From Steinernema hermaphroditum (Eukaryota; Nematoda; Chromadorea; Rhabditida; Steinernematidae), in assembly GCA_030435675.1 (NCBI GenBank), contig CM059625.1, positions 17,422,001 to 17,486,000 of the forward strand: a DNA stretch of 64,000 nucleotides, in the 5' to 3' direction. Position numbers and translations under genes: made by a program. The notes beneath the pieces were generated by a model that saw nothing but the letters and a program-made list of their open reading frames with translations, searched no databases and was not told the origin of the DNA. This document shows positions 26,801 through 38,369 of the stretch, piece after piece. The number at the start of each line of letters is the position of its first letter. Positions within the stretch are counted from its first letter, which is position 1.

Positions 26801-27354
26801 GTGGCCTATACTTTGATAAAGTTGTAGAAACAAACTGATATCTATTATTATTTTTCTGTCTGCTGCATTTTGAAACAAAATCTCATATCTCATATTCACG
26901 ATCTTTGGTTTCTTTTCTAAAATCAATGCTAAATTCGATGTCTTTACCGAATGTTGCTACAAAAGACCGTGGATTAACAAGAGAACATTAGCGGCAATGT
27001 TAATTGCCATTGAAGCCGTAGGAAGGGGTGAACGGATTCTGTTGAATGCGTCTGCTCTCAACCGTGCTTCTGTGAACCTCTGATAAAGTCTCCAGTGTAG
27101 TCAACTAAACATCTCAACATCTCAAACAGCTCAAACATCTCAACGGTTCAAACATCGTCTAACTGCTTTTTAGGCCTGCCACGCACGCGAAGACGTAGCC
27201 ACTTCGCATCTCCAAGTCTACACCCCTCTTCTCGCACCATCTTAGACGGATCAGCGCGAAAGGATCATCATGCGCATTTCGAAAACCGACCTGTCGACTC
27301 TTCAGGCGCGAGATGTAGGTTTATTGACCATTTGATTGAAATTCATTTCGAACG
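26801..27354 (+). repeat. Tandem duplication, unit 2 (about 554 bp)
   Basis: Second copy of the 26220-26800 unit, starting GTGGCCTATA and ending AATTCATTTCGAACG. The exon-like block (about 27174-27314) keeps acceptor and donor. Its equivalent frame has a stop before TDQRERIIMRIS, a different place from unit 1. Confidence 0.8.
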
Positions 27355-27957
27355 AAATGATATATGTAGGGTCCGGTTCCACTGTTTCCCTTTGTTAATC
27401 TAACTCGAAAAGATGAAAATGAAATTAACAGAAACAAGTGTATGTCATAAACCGACGGGAAGCATTATGTTAACAATACTGTTTTATTTACAGTTTCTGC
27501 TGATCCGAATGGCCGCCACTGGAATGCATTTGCCAGTCATAACTAACGAAATTGAGCCGATTCCGAATCGGCGCCCATGCTGCCATTTCCCTGCAATAAA
27601 CGATTAGGCAATCAACGTAAGTCGTACGACATATCATAATTATGATAGGTTTTTAATGGCTGCTCATTTTATTCAAACACGATCTGGCTTTAGGCGCCCA
27701 TGACTATAGAGTTTTATGTTTTTCATCGGGAAAGAGCGGTTGGATTCTAATGGGATTGTACAAAAACACCTATAAGCTTAGTTCTAAGCAGAATGTCGAG
27801 AAGGTCCTAATATTATAATGTTAGTACATGGAGCAACCGTGATAGTACGTCTTCTCGAAAACCTAAGTGACCAAAATCCGAATAGTAGTAACAACTGGCT
27901 ACGTGTTTCCTACAACGCTAGAAAACCATTGTTGTTAGTACATAGTTTTATTTGCAG

Positions 27958-28131
27958 ATTAAAAAGCCAAGCTGCAAGACGCCAAACTGCAATCGCAAGC
28001 GATGCAGATGTTGTCAGGAATGTAAAGCTTCACAAGTTGAAGCACCTGGATTTCAGCAAATATCGAAGCAAACATGGTTCGTTTGCGAACAGTGCTCGAC
28101 ACAAAGAGCAGCCTCGGCCGATAGCACCTAA
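27958..28131 (+). CDS. Cys-rich terminal exon, possible zinc-binding module
   Basis: Immediately after a TTTGCAG acceptor, a frame of 57 residues runs to TAA at 28129. It contains CKTPNCNRKRCRCCQEC followed by WFVCEQC, spacing C-x4-C-x4-C-x-C-C-x2-C-x20-C-x2-C: eight Cys in 57 residues, in pairs that could hold two metal ions. I know of no named domain with this exact spacing. It may be the 3' exon of the gene starting at 25,438. Its phase (0) and location allow this, but the linking exons are unclear. A longer 121-codon frame overlaps it in another register and has no such pattern, so I prefer the Cys frame. Confidence 0.45.
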   Translation: MKKPSCKTPNCNRKRCRCCQECKASQVEAPGFQQISKQTWFVCEQCSTQRAASADST

Positions 28132-29453
28132 GATAAGTAAATATCTTCTCTTCTCTGACCGCCATATTGTACTGCTGTTATAATGACATAATATATAGTG
28201 TAGAATCTGTTATGACAAAACATTCACAAGAAAAAAGTCAGCACGATGTCCTTGACTAGACATTATTGGGTTGTAACGTTGAAAATGTCTTGAGTGAGAA
28301 ACATCGTCTATGTTCGGATTGTCTAATTCTAGGATCACAGGAGTTCATGCGTTCCAATGGCTGGCTAATATATGTAGTTTTCAAACTGTGTGTCCCCAGT
28401 TCCGTCCTGCTTGTTATCCGTCTCTGTTGAACCATTCCATATCCATGGTCAACGATCCATCTTCCGGAGATCAGAGACATGTAATGTTGAAGAAGCTATG
28501 CAATTTCTCTTATGCAATATTTGATATGCAATATTTGATAACTGCATGTACGACATGAGCTTAGCTTTCAAGCGCTCACGTTGTCACAGTGAGCAATAAT
28601 GTCACAGTGAGCATGAATCGCTATAAAAATGGAAAATCCCTTGAAAATCTAGTTGGCTGGAACTTGTTGATTTGTGTATAGCAAGCAGCAAAAGGATTAG
28701 CAAGCAGTGTAAAAGAACAGCTAACGTTTTTGTATATTCTAGTAGTTATTCTCCAACGCATTCTGCCACAGAGACAAATCAAAACCTTCAGTTTTAATGA
28801 CTTTTCCAACACCTAAACATCAGAGGTTTTGATTGTTGGCTCTACTTGTATTATCATTAGGAGTGTTTGACGATATTGCTCAAGAAGAGAAGCGGAAGAA
28901 TGAGCGACGGTCATACCCAGGACGAAAAAGTGATATTGTATTCTAGGCGATATTATGTAAACACGCAGATTAAAAGTCCGAAGAAAAGCGGTAATCCCTT
29001 AATTGCTGTTTGCCGCTAATACCTAGAAACGCCTATCTTTCTTATTCCAAATAAGGAAGGAACTAGGAACCAGTTTCAGTGTTTCACCAGGTGCAACACC
29101 AATAACAGATTAGCCTTCTCTGCACAAATTGACTTGAGTATGTGCAACGAGACAACGAATATCATGCTGAAATACGGGCGTTAGTGATATATGAACGCCA
29201 ATTTTTATGCATAATTACAGATTTTTCGACAAATCTTGATCCTATGTTGATGGCTTCAATTAATTTCTTTTTACCTCAGAAATTGGTGTGTACCTATGCG
29301 CAGGATCAGTTTTTTCTTAAACGCATTCGATAGCTGCCAGAATGTCTCTTTATATCACGCCTATGCAGATGTTATAAGCTAAATAAAAGAAGGGATGGAA
29401 GAGCAGTGCGTGCAACACCCATTTAATTAAATTAAAATAATCCAAAAAAGTTT
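28132..29453. other. Intergenic, one short exon-like stretch
   Basis: Mostly AT-rich. A plus-strand stretch at about 28860-28946 follows a CATTAG acceptor and encodes VFDDIAQEEKRKNERRSYPG and a few more residues before TAG. Its charged composition is coding-like, so it may be a stray 3' exon. A 13-nt motif GTCACAGTGAGCA occurs twice near 28,580-28,612. Nothing else seen. Confidence 0.3.
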
Positions 29454-29526
29454 CGACCGTGACAGGACTCGAACCTGCAATCTTCGGATCCGAAGTCCGA
29501 CGCCTTATCCATTAGGCCACACGGTC
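29454..29526 (-). tRNA. tRNA-Arg (anticodon TCG)
   Basis: A complete 73-nt cloverleaf on the minus strand. The acceptor stem is GACCGTG paired with CACGGTC, then discriminator G. The D-arm has GGCCTAATGGATAAGG, which is an A box, and the anticodon loop is CTTCGGA with anticodon TCG. The T-arm has GGTTCGAGTCC, which is a B box. CCA is not encoded, as in eukaryotes. No intron. Confidence 0.97.
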
Positions 29527-30258
29527 ACGCTTAGCACTCCCAACCAATCAAGAGGTGAATAGAGCGTAATTACAGTTTAGCGGTAAGAAAAATTGCAATT
29601 GTTACTTATTTTTCTGTGGTCACTCGGAAATCATGTGTTACCGTCTTATGATATTCACGTGCCGAACAGCGCTGTCGTGTCGTAGCGTGTACATTTGCAC
29701 CCTTGTGACTGAATTTTTCGGTTGAGATAAAAGGACGGCTAAGTACACATATGTACTGCAAACCTAGCTTCTCCAACGAATGACGTCCCTGCAGAGACGG
29801 TTACATGGTTTGCCCGCACTTTTGTCCTTTTAATCTTTCCACCGTGCTTGGCGGCAGACAATGACGCGGAAGCTGCATCAGGATGACGGCCCGATGCCCG
29901 CACGACATGCGACGGAGCTGAAAGAAACGCTTCGTTCTTCTGTAGCGCAATAGAGGTGATTTTCGATCAGTGCTTATCAGTGCGCCACCGCCGCCCGCCA
30001 CAATCGACGAAATGGGGTGCTGCGACCTTGACAATGTGAGCAACTGTTCAAATTTCTAAAGCACATTCATATTGAAAAAAGTTGCTGTTGTTTTGACTTT
30101 TCGCCAAAACCAATAATAGGCACAATCAGACAGTGATAGTCGATTGCCTGCGATTCTATTTGCACTGCAGTGTTATGTTCAATTGACATGAATGATCAAC
30201 ACATTTATTCGGCACATATGAATATAATGAATTGATATATTGAGATATATTAGGAATT
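29527..30258. other. Intergenic, tRNA to sams 3' end
   Basis: Contains the sams polyadenylation signal (AATAAA on the minus strand, 30204-30209). A GC-richer patch near 29,800-30,030 includes a plus-strand ATG at 30012 reading MGCCDLDN up to a GTGAGC donor-like site. I cannot extend it to a gene. Confidence 0.4.
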
Positions 30259-32150
30259 TCAGTGCGCAACGGCGCCCACGTCTTCTTGCTTGGCGGGTCC
30301 CTTCGCCTTCTCGGCGAGCTCAGTGGGGATCTTGAGGGTCTTTGCTTGTTCCCAAGGGAAAGCATCGTGTCCGAAGTGGCCGTTCTCGGCGGTTGGCTCG
30401 TAAATTGGTCGCTTCAGGTCGAGGTCCCTACAATAGTTGTATATTTTCAAGAAAATCGTTAGCCAGTACTCACTTGATGAGCATTCCCGGTCTGAGATCG
30501 AAGTTTTCGTTGACAATCTGGAGAAGTTCGGCCTCGTTCAGGGCAGAGGTTCCGAAGGAGAAGACCATGATGGACAGGGGCTGGGCAACACCGATGGCAT
30601 AAGAGACCTGCACCAAGCAACGACGGCAGATCTTGGCCTTCACGAGCGACTTGGCCACCCAGCGAGCGGCGTAGGCGGCACTACGATCGACCTATTCCAT
30701 GAAGTATTACGATTCTTCAACGTTTTTCATAAATTACCTTGGTAGGATCTTTTCCCGAGAAAGCTCCACCACCGTGAGCTCCCCATCCACCGTAGGTATC
30801 AACGATAATCTTACGACCGGTAAGACCGGCATCTCCCATGGGACCTCCGATGACGAACGAGCCGCAAGGGTTCAAGTGAAGAACGGTCTGTTCGTCGATA
30901 AGGTGTTCCGGGATAACCGCCTTGACGACATGCTTCTCGAGTTCCTTGCGCAGGTCATCGAGTGAGATATCAGGCGAGTGCTGAGTGGAGATGACAATCG
31001 TGTGTACGCGAAGGGGTACGCAGGCGCCTCCCTCGAAAGCGTATTCGATGGTCACCTAAACGACATTGAAATCAACAATTGAAAATCGTTTTGCTGATAA
31101 GTGTGTGATTTTAGTTTTTGCTGTCGACATGACAGTGAGCTGACATCACGCCACGTGCTAAATGGAGACGATTGTTACTGCGCGGCGCAGCGCGATAGTG
31201 AGAATGTCATGGAGTGCAGCGAAGACCGATGCTCTTTGAACTAGTTGCTCACCTGGGACTTGGAGTCAGGGCGAGCCCAAGCGAGGGTGCCATTACGGCG
31301 AAGCTCGTGCAGTTTAGCGTTGAGCTTGTGGGCAAGCAACAGAGTCAGTGGCATCGCTTCTTCAGTTTCATCAGTGGCGTATCCAAACATAAGACCCTAT
31401 AATGATCTGTTGTTTTGATGCGCTTTGAATCAGTTTACGAACCTGGTCACCAGCTCCAACTTCCTCATCGGACTTCTCGACGTGGACGCCGGCGGCGATT
31501 TCCGGGGACTGCTGCTCAAGGGCGACCAAAACATTGCAAGTCTTGTAGTCGAAGCCCTTGCTGGAGTCGTCGTAACCGATCTTCTTCACAACATCGCGGA
31601 CCAAAACTTGGTAGTCGATGGTGGCTTTAGAGGTGATCTCACCGCAGAGCATGACCATACCGGTCTTTGTGACAGTTTCTGAATTGTTTTGTAGGTGTCT
31701 GTGCTGTTTATGTGTCACGCTTACCACAAGCAACCTTAGCATTGGGATCCTGCTTAAGGTGGGCATCAAGGACAGCGTCAGAAATCTGTAAAAAGCAGAC
31801 ATAAAGGTAGCCCACAGAGAGACGATTAGATAAGACTAAGGGTTAGTGCACACATCGATAAGAGGGTTGCGATCAATACGGTTACCGTTTTGCCGGAAAA
31901 TAACGTTTACCTTAGTTACGACCGCTGGTTTATTACCCGAAATTTATCGCTTTTAAATGTGTGCAAAGTAGAAACAAATATCCTGGCTTAGTAGCATATT
32001 AAAGGGACTCTTCCAGAGCGACTGTTGTGGCTGGACAGGACTCTTAATGGGACAAACGGATCATTAGCCTCTTACCTGATCGCACATCTTGTCCGGATGT
32101 CCCTCGGACACGGACTCAGAAGTGAAGAGGAAGGTGTTGCTCGACGACAT
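30259..32150 (-). CDS. sams-1: S-adenosylmethionine synthetase (methionine adenosyltransferase)
   Basis: Makes SAM from methionine and ATP in the cytosol. Inferred exons on the minus strand are 32076-32150, 31725-31785, 31443-31678, 31253-31396, 30738-31055, 30474-30691 and 30259-30427. They total 407 codons (406 aa), the normal length, with every junction in phase. Landmarks are [17 protein letters not shown] (methionine/ATP-binding N terminus), [31 protein letters not shown] (signature 1), [36 protein letters not shown] (signature 2, P-loop-like) and the terminal FGHDAFPWE. All catalytic motifs look intact. The start at 32150 matches family N termini. The upstream in-frame extension covers the TATA box and is therefore probably not translated. 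C. elegans has several near-identical sams genes, so the number in the symbol is only nominal. Confidence 0.96.
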
Positions 32151-32215
32151 CGCGGAGGAACGCACTGGTCTCTGTTGCAGAGAACGACTGTAACTTTCTG
32201 ACTTGACGGGCGCCG

Positions 32216-32222
32216 TTTTATA
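32216..32222 (-). promoter_or_regulatory. TATA box of the sams gene
   Basis: TATAAAA on the minus strand, about 66 nt upstream of the ATG at 32150, preceded by a GC-box-like CTCCGCCCC. An SL-acceptor-like TTACAG follows about 30 nt downstream of it. The position fits a core promoter. Confidence 0.65.
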
Positions 32223-35200
32223 CATTGGGGCGGAGTCGGCTCGCCACTCCGAAATGGAAATTTCAGCGGAGATAACGTCAGCCACAAAAAACCTCACACT
32301 ACAACCGTGTTTTTAATGGTTCCACGCCTTAATTAAACTTAACGGTCAATGGAAATCAGTTTCGCAGAAAGATGAAAGCGAGAACTTTTTGTGAACGGTA
32401 GCGCGGCGCCTACCTAATCAAAATGTAGCGTCGGTATCGGCTCGCTCCTTTCAAGATGCGAATAGTGTGGAGTGTGAACCGATCTGATCAGTTGATGCGT
32501 CGCGTGCTCCGCTCATGGGGGTAGGTAAAGCTTTAGGTGACAAAAGTATTAGTGCGACGGAAGTGGTGTCTGCAATTAAAACGTCAAATCGCTACCAAGG
32601 CAGACAGGTCGCGGCGTCTGCTTACGGAAATCTGATGTAACGCGAATGGTCGCTTTCGTCAGTTTATCTGTGCGCGCCCCAGTTCCACTTCCAGCTGTTC
32701 AAGGAGTATGCGGATATGTTGTGTTTGCGATTCTGATCGTCTTCCTGTCGTTGTCGGACTCTTCACATGATAACTATCCAAAATAGCAACCATCTTCTTC
32801 TTCACTTTTTACGGTTACTACGCATTGCTTTCTTTCCGATATAACAATCCTATTCTGTGATCGACAGTGCTCATACGTGGCAAATAGGGTCCCTTTCATT
32901 TTAATAATCCTGTTGACAAAATCGAGCATCCCGTGCACAGTGTTGGTCATTGTACGATCGCTTAGACGTACAAGGTCGCGTAGATATCCATGAAATAACG
33001 AAGTGACCGTTTAACTCAAGCAACATAGGTTGCTACCATTGGAAGGGTAAAGATCAATGCATGAAAACGTGAGTCATTGTCCAACTCGAAAGCGATAAGA
33101 TCAAAACATAATATATGTTTTCGTAACATAACAGGTTATGGTAGTGCCACCGTTGAGCACTCACAGTGCCGCAGCATTGATCACGAATGGTGAAAAACTA
33201 GGTTGAAAGCCGTTTTGATAATTACGAAAAGTTGAAGGTGTGAAATCCACAAGAGAGATGATGGTTTCTGCCATGGTTCCCTCACTGATTTGATAAAATT
33301 AATCTAAGTGGCAGAAGTGACTTTAAAAGAGGAATGAAGCATGTTACCAAAACATTCGCATTTTAATAGAAATTGTCGATATCCACCGTAATGTGGCACT
33401 CACACCGTTGTTTTTTTCTAAACGCACGTACACGCCTTGTGTTCTGGATATGGTTCGAGCATGCCGGCATATCACCCCCATAGTCGTCGGTTTCCGTCTT
33501 CTGATAACAGGTGGGCGCACCGTTTGGGCTTGAACATAAACCCGAGCAGCGATGTTATCATTCTGTAGTTCTGATTTTTCAACACAAATGGATTTTTGAT
33601 CAGTGTCCATGCATTTGTGGTGTGATTAGGTTTACGACTTAGGTGTGGTCAGAAGAAACTGTTTATGTTCAACAGCTGACAGTCTCGTCAAAACGCGGGA
33701 CATCGTAGGCATACTACCCAGACATAACCGTCGCTTAATACATAATGGACAGGTTTATGCGATCATTATGATAAAAAACATGTTTTTGTATTCGGGACAG
33801 CCGATCTTACGGACCTTCCGAGTTATCAACACGCCGCTGCCTGGTGTTCCCACTAGAACGGTCGGATGCTCAATGGTATCATCGTAACACTTCGCCCATC
33901 TGCAAATGTTCGGACATCCAACCATGATGAATAAAAGTGCACATTCCACTTCGAAGTATAAGGTGGTTGCGCGACGATTGCCGATGTCCTCATCTTGATT
34001 GTCATAAATCCACAGCAAAATATCGCGGCTACAGTAGTAGGCGACAATGGCAACCATATGAATTTGCCTCTTTTTTGATTCATTGCCTATCATTCAAAAC
34101 ACAGGAAAGCATAAATCTTCTTTCTTATCATCCCTTCACTTTCTACCGCTGCGAACAAGCCACCAGTGACGTAATTGATCCTATACAGTACAAAAAGGTA
34201 AACACTATGAACGAAATCAAAACATGGATGTTTTTCGGATGATCGATATCGCTTACAGATTGCGTCATCCGCATACTTCGGTATGACTCGTCTAGCGATC
34301 ACTATTACAACTTGACTTGACGTAGGCACGAGCTGCGCACAAAATATTGTAGTTTGAGTGGAGTTTTCCTTTTCAAAGCAACACACAGACCGCACTCTGC
34401 GTTGGGTATTTCCATTTCGGTTCATATGTGGGCATGCTAATGCAGATCATTTATCAAGTGACATGGTGACGCCTCCATCACGGCGACAATAAGATGAACG
34501 TGGTATTGATCGCCCTATCGTCGGGGAAACTGAGATGCGGAAGACGTCTGCACTCAGAAGTTGCCTGGCCGTCGAAGGATTGACTGTGATGGCGGGTGTA
34601 GTGACATTTCCGCTTGTAGTACTAGCTATACCTTCAATCTAGTTATCCAAAATACTCATAGATCAAAGCTCTCAACTAAATCTTAACAGAAATGCTTTAC
34701 ATAAAGTTGAAATTCCGCAATCTTTAGGTTTTGGCCACAATCTGCTCTTATTTAAAGCAACGATGTATATATGTTCTATTTTGGTATTATTTACCATGCG
34801 CTCGGTGAAATACAACAATACACGGCAGAAGAACTGGTCGTAGAGAGTTGCCCAAAATATCTTTTTTGACACAAGCACCCTGTATTCACTAAACCTCTCA
34901 TCAATAAATAAGGTGCACATTTAAAAATAAACCAACCAGAGCACAAACGAACAACTATTTTCCATATGATTTAAAACACTTTGAACGGACGAGTAGTATG
35001 ATATATTTTGAACTGTTTGCTGTTTTCTGGAGTTCATAGGCAAGATAACAGAATCTCTGTGTTCGTACACCGACTATGACATAGTTGTATTTGTTTAAAC
35101 ATAAGGGGGCACGAGATCAAGAACAGTACAGAACATTGGACATCAAATACCTTCCATCAATGCATTTTTTCGCTCAACACATAAATAAAATGCATAGTCA

Positions 35201-35824
35201 CTGTCAAGGCACGTATGAAAACTCATAAAAAAGCCTGTCCGGGCTTCATAGTTCTTTAAAAAACTTAAGCTTTGTGGTATTTAGCATGAGCGTATGAAAT
35301 GATCTTGAAGCCGTACATGCCAAACTATTATGAGAGTACGAGAGCCGTGCCTGAGAAGTGCAGGCCTAATTAGATCAAACAAATCACTCCGAAGTCCGAG
35401 CTGCTCCGCTGGTGGTTTCCACTTCATCGGCGTCGCGCCTTCATCGAAATCAGCTCTTCGCTTATTTCACTAACGCCGAAGATGCTCCACAACACCGACT
35501 GCGTTGCTAGCTGAAGATGGCATCCCCTTCCGTTCGGCGCCCGCGCACACTAATGAGACCGCTCACTGCTCTTCTTAGAAGCCGTTTCCAGCCGAAGCTA
35601 GACGAAGGTCAACGATGTGATTTTGTCTTTCTCGTGCATACGTCGTGCAAGGCGCAAGAAATAAGATTACTAAAACTCACACATAAAAGAGGTCATCTGC
35701 TAAATGTTTTGGTAACCATGTGCGTTCAATGATTTGTTAGAAACGTCTTTATGAATTTCAACAAATGCCACACGTGCTGCAATAAATAAATAGCATTTAC
35801 AGAGATCGATACATTCATATATCT
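32223..35824. other. Upstream region of sams and gene-poor interval
   Basis: GC-rich flank of the sams promoter up to about 32,750, then AT-rich DNA. Frames of 100-112 codons near 33,750-34,430 occur on both strands and match no family I know. A GC-rich island at 35,380-35,620 has a minus-strand exon-like piece (35424-35510, 28 codons, after a TTCAG acceptor, ending MKARRR and TGA). It also has a plus-strand ATG at 35517. Neither is convincing alone. Confidence 0.4.
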
Positions 35825-38369
35825 CTAGCACACTTGAGTTCCGTTGACGTGCTGTACTCGAATGTCACTTATTGTAAAGGTAGCCTCACCGAACTGGAGG
35901 AATTTGTCGTGATAGGCGACCAGTGAAAACTGCTTTGTGTCAGTTTCGATTTCCACGGTTACTGTATGTTCACGATTGTTTTCGACTTTCGGGCCAAGAA
36001 GGAGCTGACAACGATCGAGGTGGTCGACGTTGTTGTCTCCACAGAAGTAGAAGAGAGAGCCGAAGGTGTTGTGACTAATAGTCAATAGAAGCTGTACAGG
36101 CTCCGAAACTTCAAATTCAGGAGAAAGCAGAACGGCTCTTCGAGAGCCAAAACTTATAACTGCGGTGAGACCTAACAATAAAGCATGTACGTAGGGACCG
36201 AATATTCCTCTACTTACTACTGTCCTTGTTGACCGAGTAGGCAATATCGGAAGAGTCATATGTTGGCGAAGTGTAGCGGCAAAGATTTCCTTGTTTAAAG
36301 TTGCAGGAAACGGCCTTGCAAGCCATCTCACTGGGCGTTTGGAGTTCGCAAAATTTGCCATTCGTTTGTATGTCCTTAATTATAACAATGCCCTTGTCTT
36401 TTGATGCCGCATTGATTTCTATTTCGAAAGGTTCGTAGGAGGTGACATTGAGATCAAGGAATCCATACGGAGCGATATTTCCGTTACAATGTCCCTTAGC
36501 GCATATGTCCACGGTACTTGCGCCAGAAGTGAAGTACGCAATGCTGATCGCTCCGCCATATGAACAAGGGATGGGACGCGATTTGATTTGCGCGGAATCT
36601 GCGCGATCGAAAACGATCACTCCGACAGTTTCTAAACTGAGCGTAATAACCAGTTACAGATAAAATGTCTACCATCAAGTTCAAATGGCAAGTCGAACAC
36701 GTCTTTCCCGGGCACTAGACCGAACTCCAACTTTCCGTCATCGTTGATCCACTGAGTGCAGAAGTCTTCCTCAAAGGAGCAATCGAGTTTTCGAGCTTGC
36801 ACATTGACAGTCTGATCAGGGAAAGGCTGGAGTCGGAAGATCTCTGACACCTGGTAGGGATCAATAGTGGTAGGAGCTTGTGTGGTCGTTTCGGTACACA
36901 ATAAACCACTGTAGACGATGTCATCGATCACGATTAATCCTCCGCGGGAATGATCGAATTCGATGAGTTCAACGGTAAACTTGAAGGGCTCGTTAACTTC
37001 GGAGTCGACGTCAACGGTAATGGGTCCGGGTGCATCGCTATCACTGAGATAGGCACAGCTAAGCGGAACGTTTTCGAGCGACACTGTACAAATTTGGGCT
37101 TGTGAACCGCGCATGAGCCAGTACCTGAATCAGATATGTCTGTGGTTACATCACATTGAGATGGATACGGACTTAAATGAGATGGAAGTTGCTGTTGTTG
37201 TGCATGGAACGTAAGCCGATTCGAGAACAGCATACGGTCTGCGTGCCATAGCATCGACGAACTGGTAGAGGAAATTACCAGATGGCTTAACCTTGCTGGT
37301 AATCATGGTTTCCCACTTTGTCAGATTTCGACCAATCCTCCACCCAGACGCTGGAGTCTTTGCCCCATTGAACCACTTGCACTTCTCAAAGTTTTCCGAA
37401 CAACTGAAGTCTGTGGCGCTGCTCGGATCGTCCATTTCGCGAACAGAGGCCAGTGGAGTTCCACCGAAAAGATAAGGCATCACTGAAGATGTACATATGG
37501 AAACCGTATTACGTCATCATCAACATACTGCTGTGTTTGCATATCTCCGCAACATAACGTATGTTTGATAACATCATAAAGCCACCAACACTAGGATCTC
37601 TTAAGTTGAAGGCGCGAATTCCAATTTGGAATGGCTCCGTCATTTCGGGAATGTCAACAACGCACTGAGCATTCTGGGAACGTAAGAAGTGGCAATTCAC
37701 AGGAGGCCTTGTGACGACCTGCAGCGTTCTACGATGAGAATGGCGTTTGACAAGAACAACTTCTACTTTCGCATTGTTATAGAGCCAATACCTAAATATC
37801 CAATCGTCAAGGAATAATTGTGCTGTGCCCTTACTCAAAAGACAATTGTCCATTTGGTTTTTGACATGCGATCGGGGCACTTATAAGCACGGCCGACTGG
37901 GCTAACGCCGTAGTATTTCCAGCGAGCACAAGGTGGGATCCTGGACACTCTGTAGCTTGGAACATAAAACGTGACACTCACCTGCGACAGGATTTGGATT
38001 TCCCGGTCGAACTTGAATAGGGAACGTTTTCTTGTCATACTTCTCAAATAAGTAGAAATCTGAGGAGTCGAGAAGGCCATCACTGTCGACGTTCTTCCAA
38101 GCACACTCATCAGTGAAGTTACAGTTTAGTTCAGTAGGACTCCGAATGTACCGCGTAAACGCTTCGTCTTAACGAACATAATGTCAATTGTTAAATGAGT
38201 AATCGTATCAGGTCTTACCATTCGTTGAAATTTCACCCTTTTCGACGGGTCTCACGCCCAAATAAAAGCTCAAATACCTCAACTCCTTTTTGTAATGAGG
38301 GAAACAGGCGTCCACCGACGAGAGCTGCAGGAGAACGATCGCTATGAAAGTGAGAGCCGCTTGTCGCAT
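35825..38369 (-). CDS. Secreted protein with four tandem MAM-like domains
   Basis: Likely an extracellular or cuticle/matrix protein. Inferred exons on the minus strand are 38219-38369, 37982-38167, 37835-37949, 37529-37791, 37173-37482, 36673-37124, 36218-36631 and 35825-36159, giving 742 codons (741 aa), all in phase. The start MRQAALTFIAIVLLQLSSVDA is a clear signal peptide. Four repeats each open with a Cys-Phe-Cys-Trp type motif (LNCNFTDECAW; DFSCSENFEKCKW; LDCSFEEDFCTQW; VSCNFKQGNLCRY). Three of them show a MAM-like FEYWL/YWLM core, and all end with GGxxxIDDIxYxxxxC-like strands. The repeats diverge strongly and the last has lost the Trp. There is no transmembrane segment or GPI signal after the last domain (ends TQVC), so it is probably secreted. 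MAM domains usually mediate adhesion. No orthologue symbol is offered. Confidence 0.82.

Noticed and set aside
27818..28183. 121-codon plus-strand frame over the Cys-rich exon
   Set aside because: It crosses a good TTTGCAG acceptor, has no recognisable pattern and uses a different register from the eight-Cys frame.
29801..30043. 80-codon minus-strand frame downstream of sams
   Set aside because: No family match or splice signals; lies in 3' flanking sequence.
32151..32297. N-terminal extension of SAM synthetase
   Set aside because: It overlaps a TATA box and is absent from family N termini.
33755..34425. Overlapping frames of 100-112 codons on both strands
   Set aside because: They contradict each other, have mixed hydrophobic content and no family motifs or splice pattern.
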